DNA of 5,899 nucleotides from Acidimicrobiales bacterium. Lineage in GTDB: Bacteria; Actinomycetota; Acidimicrobiia; Acidimicrobiales; RAAP-2. Under the pieces are notes generated by a model, which made no database searches, had not been told where the DNA came from, and worked only from the letters and a program-made list of their open reading frames with translations. A program made the translations under genes and the position numbers. The DNA is taken from assembly GCA_017883105.1 (NCBI GenBank), contig JADGOF010000157.1, positions 1-5,899 on the forward strand, in the 5' to 3' direction. Position 1 is the first letter of the stretch; every line of letters starts with the position of its first letter. Of the stretch, positions 1-5,899 are shown in pieces.

Positions 1-1005
1 GCCGTAGAAGATCCCGAGGCCGAGGGCGGCGAACAGGCCGGCCAGGATCCAGAAGCGGACGATGACCGTGGTCTCCGGCCAGCCCATGAGCTCGAAGTGA
101 TGGTGGAGGGGGGCCATGAGGAACACCCGTCGGTGGAACACCCGGAAGCTGACCACCTGGATCACCACCGACAGAGTGACGATGACGAACAGGCCGCCGA
201 TGACCACCAGCAGCAGGTCAAGGTTCATCAGCAGGCACAGGGCGGCCAACCCGGACCCGATCGACAGGGAACCGGTGTCCCCCATGAAGATCTTGGCCGG
301 AGCGGCGTTCCACCACAGGAACCCGAGGCAGGCACCGGCCAGCGCTACCGAGGCCAGGGCCAGGTCGAGCGCGTCCGGGACGCGGTAGATGGCGAAATGC
401 CGATACTGCCAGTATCCGATGATGGCCAGGCAGGCGAAGCAGAAGGTCGACGACCCCGCGGCCAGGCCGTCGAGTCCGTCGGTGAGATTCACCGCATTGG
501 CCGCCGCGGCGATGATCACCGTCGACCACACCACCCATACCCCGGTGCCCATGTGGAGCCCGATGGAGTCGTACCGGGTGAACGAGAGTGTGGTGGCGGC
601 GTGCGCCCAGTAGACGGCCAGCACCGAGAACAGGAGCCCGAGGCCGATCTGGGAACCGAACTTGGCCCGCTTGTTCAGTCCGAGGCTCCGTCGGTGCCGG
701 ACCTTGATCCAGTCGTCGGCGAACCCGATCAACGCGGCGCCGAGGATGGCCATCATGACCAGGATCCCCGAGCGCGAGAAGGTGACATCCGGGATGGCGT
801 GAGCCAACACGTAGCCGATGAGCACCGCGGCCACGATGCCGATGCCGCCCATGGTGGGCGTGCCGGCCTTGGCGATGTGCACCTGGGGCCCGTCTTCTCT
901 GATCTGCTGGCCGATGTTGTTCTTCACCAGCCACCGGATGAGGACCGGGGTCGACAGCACGGCCACCCAAAGGGCCACCCCGCCCGACGTCATCAGTGAG
1001 ATCAC
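1..1005 (-). CDS. mraY: Phospho-N-acetylmuramoyl-pentapeptide-transferase MraY, 3' end cut by window edge
   Basis: MraY is an integral membrane enzyme that transfers phospho-MurNAc-pentapeptide from UDP to undecaprenyl phosphate, giving lipid I, the first membrane step of peptidoglycan synthesis. The minus frame is open for 335 codons to the left edge without a stop. Family motifs are clear: QIREDGPQVHIAKAGTPTMGG near residue 34, FADDWIK at 95-101 (paired aspartates 97/98), NLTDGLDGLAAG at 173-184, FMGDTGSL at 240-247 (Asp243) and PLHHHFE at 299-305. Many hydrophobic segments fit the ten-helix fold. The visible end, GLGIFYG, resembles the last residues of actinobacterial MraY, so only a few codons are probably missing. 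I chose GTG at 1005 because it gives an N terminus the same length as I recall for mycobacterial MraY and overlaps the murE stop as GTGA, with GGGGA 9 bases upstream. An in-frame ATG at 993 is the alternative. Confidence 0.96.
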   Translation of the reverse strand, partial: MISLMTSGGVALWVAVLSTPVLIRWLVKNNIGQQIREDGPQVHIAKAGTPTMGGIGIVAAVLIGYVLAHAIPDVTFSRSGILVMMAILGAALIGFADDWIKVRHRRSLGLNKRAKFGSQIGLGLLFSVLAVYWAHAATTLSFTRYDSIGLHMGTGVWVVWSTVIIAAAANAVNLTDGLDGLAAGSSTFCFACLAIIGYWQYRHFAIYRVPDALDLALASVALAGACLGFLWWNAAPAKIFMGDTGSLSIGSGLAALCLLMNLDLLLVVIGGLFVIVTLSVVIQVVSFRVFHRRVFLMAPLHHHFELMGWPETTVIVRFWILAGLFAALGLGIFYG

Positions 1006-2423
1006 GGGAGCGCATCCCCGAGATGTGCGGCCAACGCCCGTCGGGCCTGATCACGGTCGTCGAAGGGTATCGCCTGGTCGCCCACCGTCTGGGTGGTCTC
1101 GTGACCCTTGCCGGCCAGGAGGACCACGTCTCCGGGTCGGGCCCGCGACACCGCCACACCGATGGCGGCGGCCCGGTCGGGCTCGACCACCAACTCCGCC
1201 GGGCCACCGACGCCGGAGCTCACCTGCTCGATGATGGACATCGGATCCTCGGATCGGGGGTTGTCCGAGGTCAGAATGACCACGTCGGACAACCGCGTCG
1301 CCACCGCCCCCATCTCCGGGCGCTTGCCGGCGTCGCGGTCACCCCCACATCCGAACAGGCAGATCACCCGACCGGGGCCGGCCAGAGCGCGGGCGGCCGA
1401 CAGCGCCACCTCGAGGCCGACCGGGGTATGGGCGAAGTCCACCACCACGGCGAACGGCGGTCCGGCCGACACCACTTCCATCCGGCCCGGTACCGGCTCC
1501 GCCATGGCCAGCCCCTCGACTACCCGGTCCTCATCGATGCCGAGCGTGACGGCCACCGTGGCGGCCATCAACGCGTTCTCGACGTTGAACATCCCCGACA
1601 GCGGCACGCTCACCAGGTGGTCGCGCCAACGAAAGGTCGACGACCCCACCGAGAGGGACACATCGGTGGCATCGGTGCGTCGCACCCTGACCACCGAACC
1701 GTCCACCAGTCGATCAGCGAGCCGCGCACCCCAGAGATCATCCACGTTGATGACCGCGGTGGCGGACGTCGCCGGATCGAAGAGGCCGGCCTTGGCCTCG
1801 AAGTACTCCGTCATCGAACGGTGGTGATCGAGGTGCTCTCGGCTGAGATTGGTGAACACCACCACATCGAACGCAATGCCGTCCACCCGGTGCTGGGTCA
1901 GCGCATGGGAGGATACCTCCATGGCTACGGCCTTGCTCCCGTCGTCGCGGAGCTGGGCCAGTAGCCCTTGGAGTACCGGTGCCTCCGGGGTCGTCCGGAC
2001 TCCGTCCAACGTGCCGATGACCCCGGTGGGCATCCCGGCGTGGGTGAGCACCGAACGGATCAGCTGGGTCACCGTGGTCTTGCCATTGGTCCCGGTGACG
2101 CCCACCATGGTCATCACCCGCGACGGATGGCCGTGGAAGGCGGACGCCATCCGGGCCATCGACGGGCGCACGGCGCCCGGGGCCACGCACACCTGGGTCA
2201 CGTCCAGATCAAGAAACCGGTCGCAGAGGAGCGACGTGGCCCCCGAGGCCACTGCCTGGCCGGCAAATGCGTGTCCGTCCACATGCGCACCGGGGACGCA
2301 GCAAAAGAGTGATCCCCGCTGTATGTGGCGGCTGTCGGACTCGACCGAAATGACCTCGGTCACGTTAGCGTCACCACGTACACCGACCACGTCGATGTCG
2401 TCCATGAGCATGCTCATCAGCAC
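1002..2423 (-). CDS. murE: UDP-MurNAc-tripeptide synthetase MurE, probably meso-diaminopimelate adding
   Basis: MurE is a cytoplasmic ATP-dependent Mur ligase that adds the third residue to UDP-MurNAc-L-Ala-D-Glu. The 473-residue product shows the N-terminal UDP-substrate domain (SVESDSRHIQRGSLF near 26-40), the ATP loop GTNGKTT at 111-117, MEVSSHAL at 168-175, and NLSREHLDHH followed by EAKAGLF at 209-215, whose Lys211 matches the carbamylated lysine of Mur ligases. Further on are GRMEVV near 313 and GKGHE at 438-442. DNPR at 387-390 is the motif linked in this family to meso-diaminopimelate rather than lysine. The loop before TTPE (137-143) is shorter than usual, and DFAHTPVGLE replaces the common DYAHTPDALE. 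The protein is somewhat shorter than many MurE proteins. The start is uncertain: GTG at 2423 or ATG at 2417, 2411 or 2405, none with a strong ribosome site. It lies 68 bases after ftsI, and its TGA overlaps the mraY GTG. Confidence 0.96.
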   Translation of the reverse strand: MLMSMLMDDIDVVGVRGDANVTEVISVESDSRHIQRGSLFCCVPGAHVDGHAFAGQAVASGATSLLCDRFLDLDVTQVCVAPGAVRPSMARMASAFHGHPSRVMTMVGVTGTNGKTTVTQLIRSVLTHAGMPTGVIGTLDGVRTTPEAPVLQGLLAQLRDDGSKAVAMEVSSHALTQHRVDGIAFDVVVFTNLSREHLDHHRSMTEYFEAKAGLFDPATSATAVINVDDLWGARLADRLVDGSVVRVRRTDATDVSLSVGSSTFRWRDHLVSVPLSGMFNVENALMAATVAVTLGIDEDRVVEGLAMAEPVPGRMEVVSAGPPFAVVVDFAHTPVGLEVALSAARALAGPGRVICLFGCGGDRDAGKRPEMGAVATRLSDVVILTSDNPRSEDPMSIIEQVSSGVGGPAELVVEPDRAAAIGVAVSRARPGDVVLLAGKGHETTQTVGDQAIPFDDRDQARRALAAHLGDALP

Positions 2424-2491
2424 GGGGGGTTGGTCCAGGGGCTCCGGACGCAGGGTCGGGGTCGGGTGGGGCGGATCCGGTCCGGGCCCAC
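2424..2491 (-). other. ftsI-murE intergenic gap (68 bases), very GC-rich
   Basis: This is the only gap between genes in the window; every other junction overlaps. On the coding strand it is C-rich and purine-poor. It has no clear ribosome site at the usual distance from the murE start: GGAG at 2445-2442 is 18 bases before the GTG. The murE frame stays open upward through the gap (ending ...RPEPLDQPP before the GTG), so an unannotated non-ATG extension is possible. I see no convincing promoter boxes and no stem followed by a T-run that would mark a factor-independent terminator. A short perfect palindrome, CGGATCCG, sits at 2472-2479. Confidence 0.7.
2453..2471 (+). other. Potential G-quadruplex motif in the ftsI-murE gap
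   Basis: The plus strand carries four G-runs with very short loops: GGG (2453-2455), GGGG (2458-2461), GGG (2464-2466) and GGGG (2468-2471), with loops TC, TC and T. Two more G-runs, GGGG at 2438-2441 and GGGGGG at 2424-2429, lie just beside it. The G-rich strand is the template strand for this operon, so a fold would form in the DNA and not in the messenger RNA, which is C-rich here. Whether it folds or has a role is unknown; in high-GC DNA such motifs can also arise by chance. Confidence 0.55.
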
Positions 2492-4336
2492 CTACGGCCC
2501 TTCCGTGACCGCGCCGGCCGGGACCGTCACGGAGCCGGTGGTGCCGATGGCCGAGTTGGAGCTGGCTGTGGTGGCGGCGGTGGTGGTGGGGATCCCGTAG
2601 TGGTGCAGTGCATAGGCCATGATCGTCGAAAATACCGGGGCTGCCACCGCACCACCGTAGATGGGCGTGGGGTGGTCGAGCACCACCACCGCGGAGAGCA
2701 CCGGGCTTTCGGCGGGGGCGAACCCGGCGAAGGAACCCACATAGGCTCCGGTGATGTAGCCCAGGTGGTTCGGATCGGGGATCTGGGCAGTGCCCGTCTT
2801 TCCGGCCACCGTGTATCCGTCGATGGCCGCGCTGGTTCCCGTGCCCTGGGAGACCACCGCCTCGAGCATCGATACCAGCTCGGCGTTGGTGGCGGTGTCG
2901 ATCACCCGGTGGCTGGGCGACAACGGCGCCGCGGTCGTGGCGCCCGAGGGGCTCACCGTGCCCCTGACCATGCGGGGAGCGACGAACACCCCACCATTGG
3001 CCACCGCGTTGTAGGCGTCGAGGATCTGCTGGGCCGTCACCGCGTCATCCTGTCCGATCGGAGTGGAGCCGATCGACGTGCCGGTCCATCCCGACGGGCC
3101 GGGCACCAGGCCCTGTGACTCCCCTGGGAAACGCAGACCGGTCGGTTTCCCGAATCCGAGATTGCTGATCTGGGCCAGCAGCCGGCTCTCGCCGAGGGAC
3201 TGGGCCACCTTGATGGTGCCGATGTTGGACGACTGGGCCAGGATGCCGGTGGCCGTGAGGCTCTCGGTTCCGTGGGCCTCGGCGTCGTGGAAGGTGTAGG
3301 TCCCCATGGGGAGTGCGGCCGGAACCTGGATGGCCGTGGTGGGCGTGATGATGCTGGCGGCCAGTGCTGCCGAGAAGGTGACCAGTTTGAACACCGAACC
3401 GGGCTCATAGACCTGGGTCACCGCCGAGTTGGACGGCGCCTCCCGGACGCCTGCGGGCAGGGTGTCCGCCTGGGATATCAATGTCGGTCCCGAGGTGGTC
3501 GAGCCGGCACCCGAAGCGGCCGTGGTGGACCCGCTCGATCCGCCGGACGGAGCGGTGAGATTGGCCATGGCCAGGATGTCGCCGGTCTTGACGTCCATGA
3601 CGACGGCGATGCCGCTTTGGGAATGGGAGGCGACGATCTCGGCCCCGAGCGCCTGTTCGGCCACATACTGGATCGACTCGTCGATGGTCAGTTCCAGGCC
3701 GCTACCCGGGTGGGCCGACACATCACTGTTGGTGCTGCCCGGGAGGGCGACCCCGTTGGGTCCCTCCAGCAGGCTCCTCGTCCCGGCCTGCCCGGCCAGC
3801 AGCGACTGGTACTGGAACTCCAGGCCGGCCGCTCCACTCCCGTCGTAGCGGACCGTGCCCACCACGGGGGCGGCCAGCTGCCCGCTCGGCTCTACCCGCT
3901 GGGACTCGGGTATCAGGTTGATCCCGGTCAGGTTGAGAGCGGCCACCTTGGCGGCGACCGTGTCGGGTACCCGGTGGGCCAGGTAGACGAATCCGGAGTG
4001 CAGGGTGAACTCGGACCGGAGTTTGTCGGTGGTGATCCCGAGGACCGGTGACAGGGCATCGGCAAGGGATGCCGGGTTGGTGATCAGCAGGGGGTCGGCC
4101 ACCACTGTCTGCCTGGTGACCGATTCCGCCAGCACCTCGCCGTTCCGGTCATAGATCCCGCCCCGCACCGCGGGCACCGCCACCGACTGGGTCAACTCGG
4201 AGGTGGACAGTGCCGCGTAGTGCTGATGAGAAAGTTCCTGGACGGCGATCAGGCGGCCGATCAGCGCCACGAAGACGATGACCAGCACCAACCGCATGGC
4301 GCGGGTGCGCCGCCCCATGAGAACCGAGGGACTCAC
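2492..4336 (-). CDS. ftsI: Peptidoglycan D,D-transpeptidase FtsI (class B penicillin-binding protein, PBP3 type)
   Basis: FtsI is the septal transpeptidase that cross-links new peptidoglycan at the division site, working with FtsW and the FtsQLB proteins. The 614-residue product has a short cytoplasmic tail, one membrane anchor at about 13-33, the class B dimerisation region beginning RGGIYDRNGEVLAE at 58-71, and a transpeptidase domain. The three penicillin-binding motifs are present: S314-V-F-K317 (in VYEPGSVFK), S369-S-N371 and K513-T-G-T516. No PASTA domains follow; the protein ends in a Thr/Ser/Ala-rich tail (about 583-614). A Ser/Gly/Thr-rich insertion sits at about 262-300, just before the catalytic serine. 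The GTG start at 4336 overlaps the upstream gene's TGA as GTGA. No ribosome site is visible, so translation is probably coupled to that of the upstream gene. ATG at 4318 is an alternative start. Confidence 0.95.
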   Translation of the reverse strand: MSPSVLMGRRTRAMRLVLVIVFVALIGRLIAVQELSHQHYAALSTSELTQSVAVPAVRGGIYDRNGEVLAESVTRQTVVADPLLITNPASLADALSPVLGITTDKLRSEFTLHSGFVYLAHRVPDTVAAKVAALNLTGINLIPESQRVEPSGQLAAPVVGTVRYDGSGAAGLEFQYQSLLAGQAGTRSLLEGPNGVALPGSTNSDVSAHPGSGLELTIDESIQYVAEQALGAEIVASHSQSGIAVVMDVKTGDILAMANLTAPSGGSSGSTTAASGAGSTTSGPTLISQADTLPAGVREAPSNSAVTQVYEPGSVFKLVTFSAALAASIITPTTAIQVPAALPMGTYTFHDAEAHGTESLTATGILAQSSNIGTIKVAQSLGESRLLAQISNLGFGKPTGLRFPGESQGLVPGPSGWTGTSIGSTPIGQDDAVTAQQILDAYNAVANGGVFVAPRMVRGTVSPSGATTAAPLSPSHRVIDTATNAELVSMLEAVVSQGTGTSAAIDGYTVAGKTGTAQIPDPNHLGYITGAYVGSFAGFAPAESPVLSAVVVLDHPTPIYGGAVAAPVFSTIMAYALHHYGIPTTTAATTASSNSAIGTTGSVTVPAGAVTEGP

Positions 4337-4854
4337 CGGTTCGCTGGGGTGGTGGTAGCCGTTGCCCCGCCCGGGGACGAACTGGATGCTGCCGAGGCAT
4401 GGGAGACCGGGGCTCCGGCCGGAAGCGGTGAGGTGTCCGGCACGGCCAGCGGCACCGTGAGGGCGACCTCGGGGAGGTCGATCACCTGGGTCGGGGCGAC
4501 CAGACCCAGGCTTTCGGCGGCCCGTACCACCACCGGCGGAGCTGCCATCCCGGCCACATTGACCTGCGCTGTCTTCTGTTCGACGGTGGCGGCGGCCACC
4601 GCGTGCTGGGTCGCCGACAGCCGGATCTGGCCCTGGGTGATCGCGGCGTCACCGACCACCACCGCCAGCAAGCTGGCCACCACCAGGATCCCCGACAACC
4701 ACATCTCCGGTCGACGGATGGCACGGATCCCCCGCTTGCGGCGGGGCGCCGCCTCGAAGATCCGGAGCGGTGGCCGCTTGGGGACCGACGGAGCTGGGCG
4801 GGGCTGGGCCCGGGTGGTGGCCCGACGTGCCGTGGCGGTGGCGGGAGGCGCCAT
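4333..4854 (-). CDS. ftsL: FtsL-like septum protein, single-pass membrane
   Basis: The predicted protein is 173 residues with FtsL/DivIC-type layout. It has a basic, proline-rich cytoplasmic region (1-50, including RRKRGIRAIRR), one membrane segment at about 51-68 (MWLSGILVVASLLAVVVG), and an outer region of roughly 60 residues. That outer region contains PPVVVRAAESLGLVAPTQVIDLP (106-128), which matches the 'SP..I...A...LGMV.P..V..L' pattern typical of FtsL and DivIC. FtsL recruits and activates the FtsW-FtsI septal synthase as part of FtsQLB. The predicted helix after the membrane (about 70-103) is alanine-rich with few strong heptads. It is followed by a Pro/Ser/Thr/Ala-rich tail (about 131-173) that is long for this family. 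Sequence identity in this family is always low, so the call rests on topology, the LGLV motif and position between rsmH and ftsI. The start ATG has a good ribosome site and overlaps the rsmH stop as TGATG. Confidence 0.85.
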   Translation of the reverse strand: MAPPATATARRATTRAQPRPAPSVPKRPPLRIFEAAPRRKRGIRAIRRPEMWLSGILVVASLLAVVVGDAAITQGQIRLSATQHAVAAATVEQKTAQVNVAGMAAPPVVVRAAESLGLVAPTQVIDLPEVALTVPLAVPDTSPLPAGAPVSHASAASSSSPGGATATTTPANR

Positions 4855-5849
4855 CAGGCCACCTCACCGTTCGATGCGGAGGCATCAGGGGCTTTGGGCA
4901 GCCGTTCGATGACCCGGAGGCGGGCTGCCTCGGCCCGGCGGTTACGGGCCACTTCGTCGTCGCTGGGCCGTCGGGCGCCGCGGGCCACGAGCGTGAACTG
5001 TGGATCTGCGCCGCACACACAGGGCAGGCCGGGAGGGCAGTGGCAGTCGTCGGTGGAGGCCCGGGTGAATGCCGTCTTCACCAACCGGTCCTCGCCCGAG
5101 TGGTACGAGATCACCACGCACCGGCCGCCGGGTCGAAGCAGGGCCAGGGCCTCCTCGAGGGCCGTGCCCAGCTGATCGAGTTCCTCGTTGACAGCGATCC
5201 GGATGGCCTGGAAGACCCGGCGGGCAGGATGCCCTCCGGTGCGCCGGGTGGCGGCCGGGATGGCCGCCCGCACCACATCGGCCAGCTGGCCGGTGGTGGT
5301 GAGTGGTCGGGCCGCGATGATGGCCCGGGCGATGCGCCGGGCGAATCGTCCCTCGCCGTTCTCCGTGAACAGCTCCACCAGCGCCGTCTCGTCGAACTGG
5401 TTGACCACGTCCGCCGCGGTCCGGCCCGAGGTCGGGTCCATGCGCATGTCGAGGACGGCGTCACGCCGGTAGGAGAACCCTCGTTCGGCCACGTCGAGCT
5501 GCGGCGAGCTGACACCCAGGTCGAACAGCGCTCCGCTGAGCCCCAGCTGTTCGGGAGGCGTGCCCAGTTCGGCCTGCACCTGACGCACGACCTCGGTGAA
5601 GGAGTCGAAGCGGGATCGCCGGACGACGGCCCGGTGGCCGAACGGAGCGAGTGCATCGGTGGCCGCGTCCACGGCCATTGGATCCCGGTCGAGACCGAGG
5701 ATGCTCAGCCCGGCGTAGGCGGTGAGCAAGGCGGCTGCGTGGCCCCCTCCACCAAGGGTGGCGTCGACGACCAGACCCGGTGGCACCGGGTCGAAGAGAT
5801 TGACCACCTCGGCGGCCATCACGGGCTCATGGGGGAATGCCTGGTTCAT
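4854..5849 (-). CDS. rsmH: 16S rRNA (cytosine(1402)-N(4))-methyltransferase RsmH (MraW)
   Basis: RsmH uses S-adenosylmethionine to methylate N4 of C1402 in the decoding centre of 16S rRNA. It is a standard early member of dcw clusters although it does not act on the wall. From the ATG at 5849 the product is 331 residues, near the family norm, and begins MNQAFPHEPVM, matching the typical 'F.H.PVM..E' start. Visible motifs are the SAM-binding VVDATLGGGGHAAALL (27-42), LGLDRDP (52-58), LFDLGVSSPQLD (108-119), RGFSYR with DMRMD (123-138), HPARRVFQAIRIAVNEEL (207-224) and SYHSGEDRLVK (248-258). A four-cysteine motif, CHCPPGLPCVCG (269-280), resembles that of actinobacterial homologues. A GTG at 5870 would add seven residues, but the ATG has a better-placed GGGGGA and fits the family start. 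The stop overlaps the next gene as TGATG. Confidence 0.97.
   Translation of the reverse strand: MNQAFPHEPVMAAEVVNLFDPVPPGLVVDATLGGGGHAAALLTAYAGLSILGLDRDPMAVDAATDALAPFGHRAVVRRSRFDSFTEVVRQVQAELGTPPEQLGLSGALFDLGVSSPQLDVAERGFSYRRDAVLDMRMDPTSGRTAADVVNQFDETALVELFTENGEGRFARRIARAIIAARPLTTTGQLADVVRAAIPAATRRTGGHPARRVFQAIRIAVNEELDQLGTALEEALALLRPGGRCVVISYHSGEDRLVKTAFTRASTDDCHCPPGLPCVCGADPQFTLVARGARRPSDDEVARNRRAEAARLRVIERLPKAPDASASNGEVA
4861..4865 (-). promoter_or_regulatory. Ribosome binding site of the FtsL-like gene
   Basis: On the minus strand GAGGT ends six bases before the ATG at 4854. It lies inside the last codons of rsmH. This is the best Shine-Dalgarno match in the window and supports this start, even though the gene also overlaps the rsmH stop by one base. 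Confidence 0.75.
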
Positions 5850-5855
5850 CCGCAG

Positions 5856-5861
5856 TCCCCC
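5856..5861 (-). promoter_or_regulatory. Probable ribosome binding site of rsmH
   Basis: The minus strand has GGGGGA ending six bases before the ATG at 5849. It is an imperfect match to GGAGG but correctly spaced, and it decides the start in favour of ATG 5849 over GTG 5870. Confidence 0.5.
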
Positions 5862-5899
5862 GACCGGCACGATGCCTGCGGGTGGAGTGCCGCGACGAT

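Noticed and set aside
443..457. A 15-base exact repeat, AAGGTCGACGACCCC, also found at 1633-1647
   Set aside because: Both copies lie inside conserved coding sequence (mraY and murE) in unrelated protein contexts, with no further similarity around them. It is most likely chance in high-GC coding DNA.
97..999. Long plus-strand open frame of 300 codons opposite mraY
   Set aside because: It is antisense to a clear MraY coding frame, has a His/Asp/Gly/Arg-rich composition typical of the complement of high-GC codons, and shows no recognisable domain. Similar long frames opposite murE (996-1964) and ftsI (3272-4051) were rejected for the same reason.
218..1207. Minus-strand open frame of 329 codons overlapping mraY and the end of murE
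   Set aside because: It is a frame-shifted shadow. The true mraY and murE frames carry all the family motifs, while this one is low-complexity Arg/Gly/Pro-rich sequence.
2434..2450. Possible small hairpin (GTCC...GGAC) in the ftsI-murE gap as a terminator
   Set aside because: The stem is only four base pairs and no T-run follows, and the downstream genes clearly belong to the same cluster.
2540..2592. TGG/CGG-rich triplet stretch near the end of ftsI
   Set aside because: It simply encodes the Thr/Ala-rich C-terminal tail of FtsI on the other strand. The units are irregular and do not form a true tandem repeat.
5001..5040. Four-cysteine cluster in RsmH as a novel metal site
   Set aside because: The CxCPP...CxCG pattern is, as far as I recall, common in actinobacterial and many other RsmH proteins, so it is not new here.
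5846..5899. Possible 3' end of an upstream gene such as mraZ, ending in an ATGA overlap with the rsmH start
   Set aside because: One minus frame is open from the right edge to a TGA at 5848-5846 that overlaps the rsmH ATG, but only 17 residues are visible and they do not resemble MraZ. All three minus frames are open over this short stretch, so it cannot be supported.

Overview
This window is a stretch of a division and cell wall (dcw) gene cluster. It is read entirely from the minus strand, so transcription runs from right to left. In transcription order it holds rsmH (mraW), a small FtsL-like membrane protein gene, ftsI (a class B penicillin-binding protein), murE and mraY. The mraY gene runs off the left edge with only a few codons probably missing. 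Essentially the whole window is coding. The only real gap is 68 bases between ftsI and murE, plus 50 bases upstream of rsmH at the right edge.

The organism is most likely a high-GC actinobacterium. The reasons are strong G/C bias at third codon positions, frequent GTG starts, the CxCPP...CxCG cysteine motif in RsmH, and a DNPR motif in MurE that points to a meso-diaminopimelate wall. The proteins look diverged from Mycobacterium and Streptomyces versions, so a deeper lineage such as Acidimicrobiia is plausible. That placement is an inference and was not tested.

The genes are tightly packed. rsmH and ftsL overlap in TGATG, ftsL and ftsI in GTGA, and murE and mraY in GTGA, which suggests one polycistronic message with translational coupling. 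RsmH methylates 16S rRNA. FtsL and FtsI act at the septum, as scaffold and transpeptidase. MurE adds the third stem-peptide residue to the cytoplasmic peptidoglycan precursor, and MraY attaches the completed precursor to its lipid carrier.

The most notable points are as follows. (1) murF, which normally sits between murE and mraY, is absent, and the two genes that usually flank it overlap directly. (2) There is a four-run G-quadruplex motif in the ftsI-murE gap. (3) FtsI has a long Ser/Thr/Gly-rich insertion just before its catalytic serine. (4) A MurE loop is shortened. I see no mobile element, RNA gene, CRISPR array or novel multi-gene system; this is mostly a conserved housekeeping locus.
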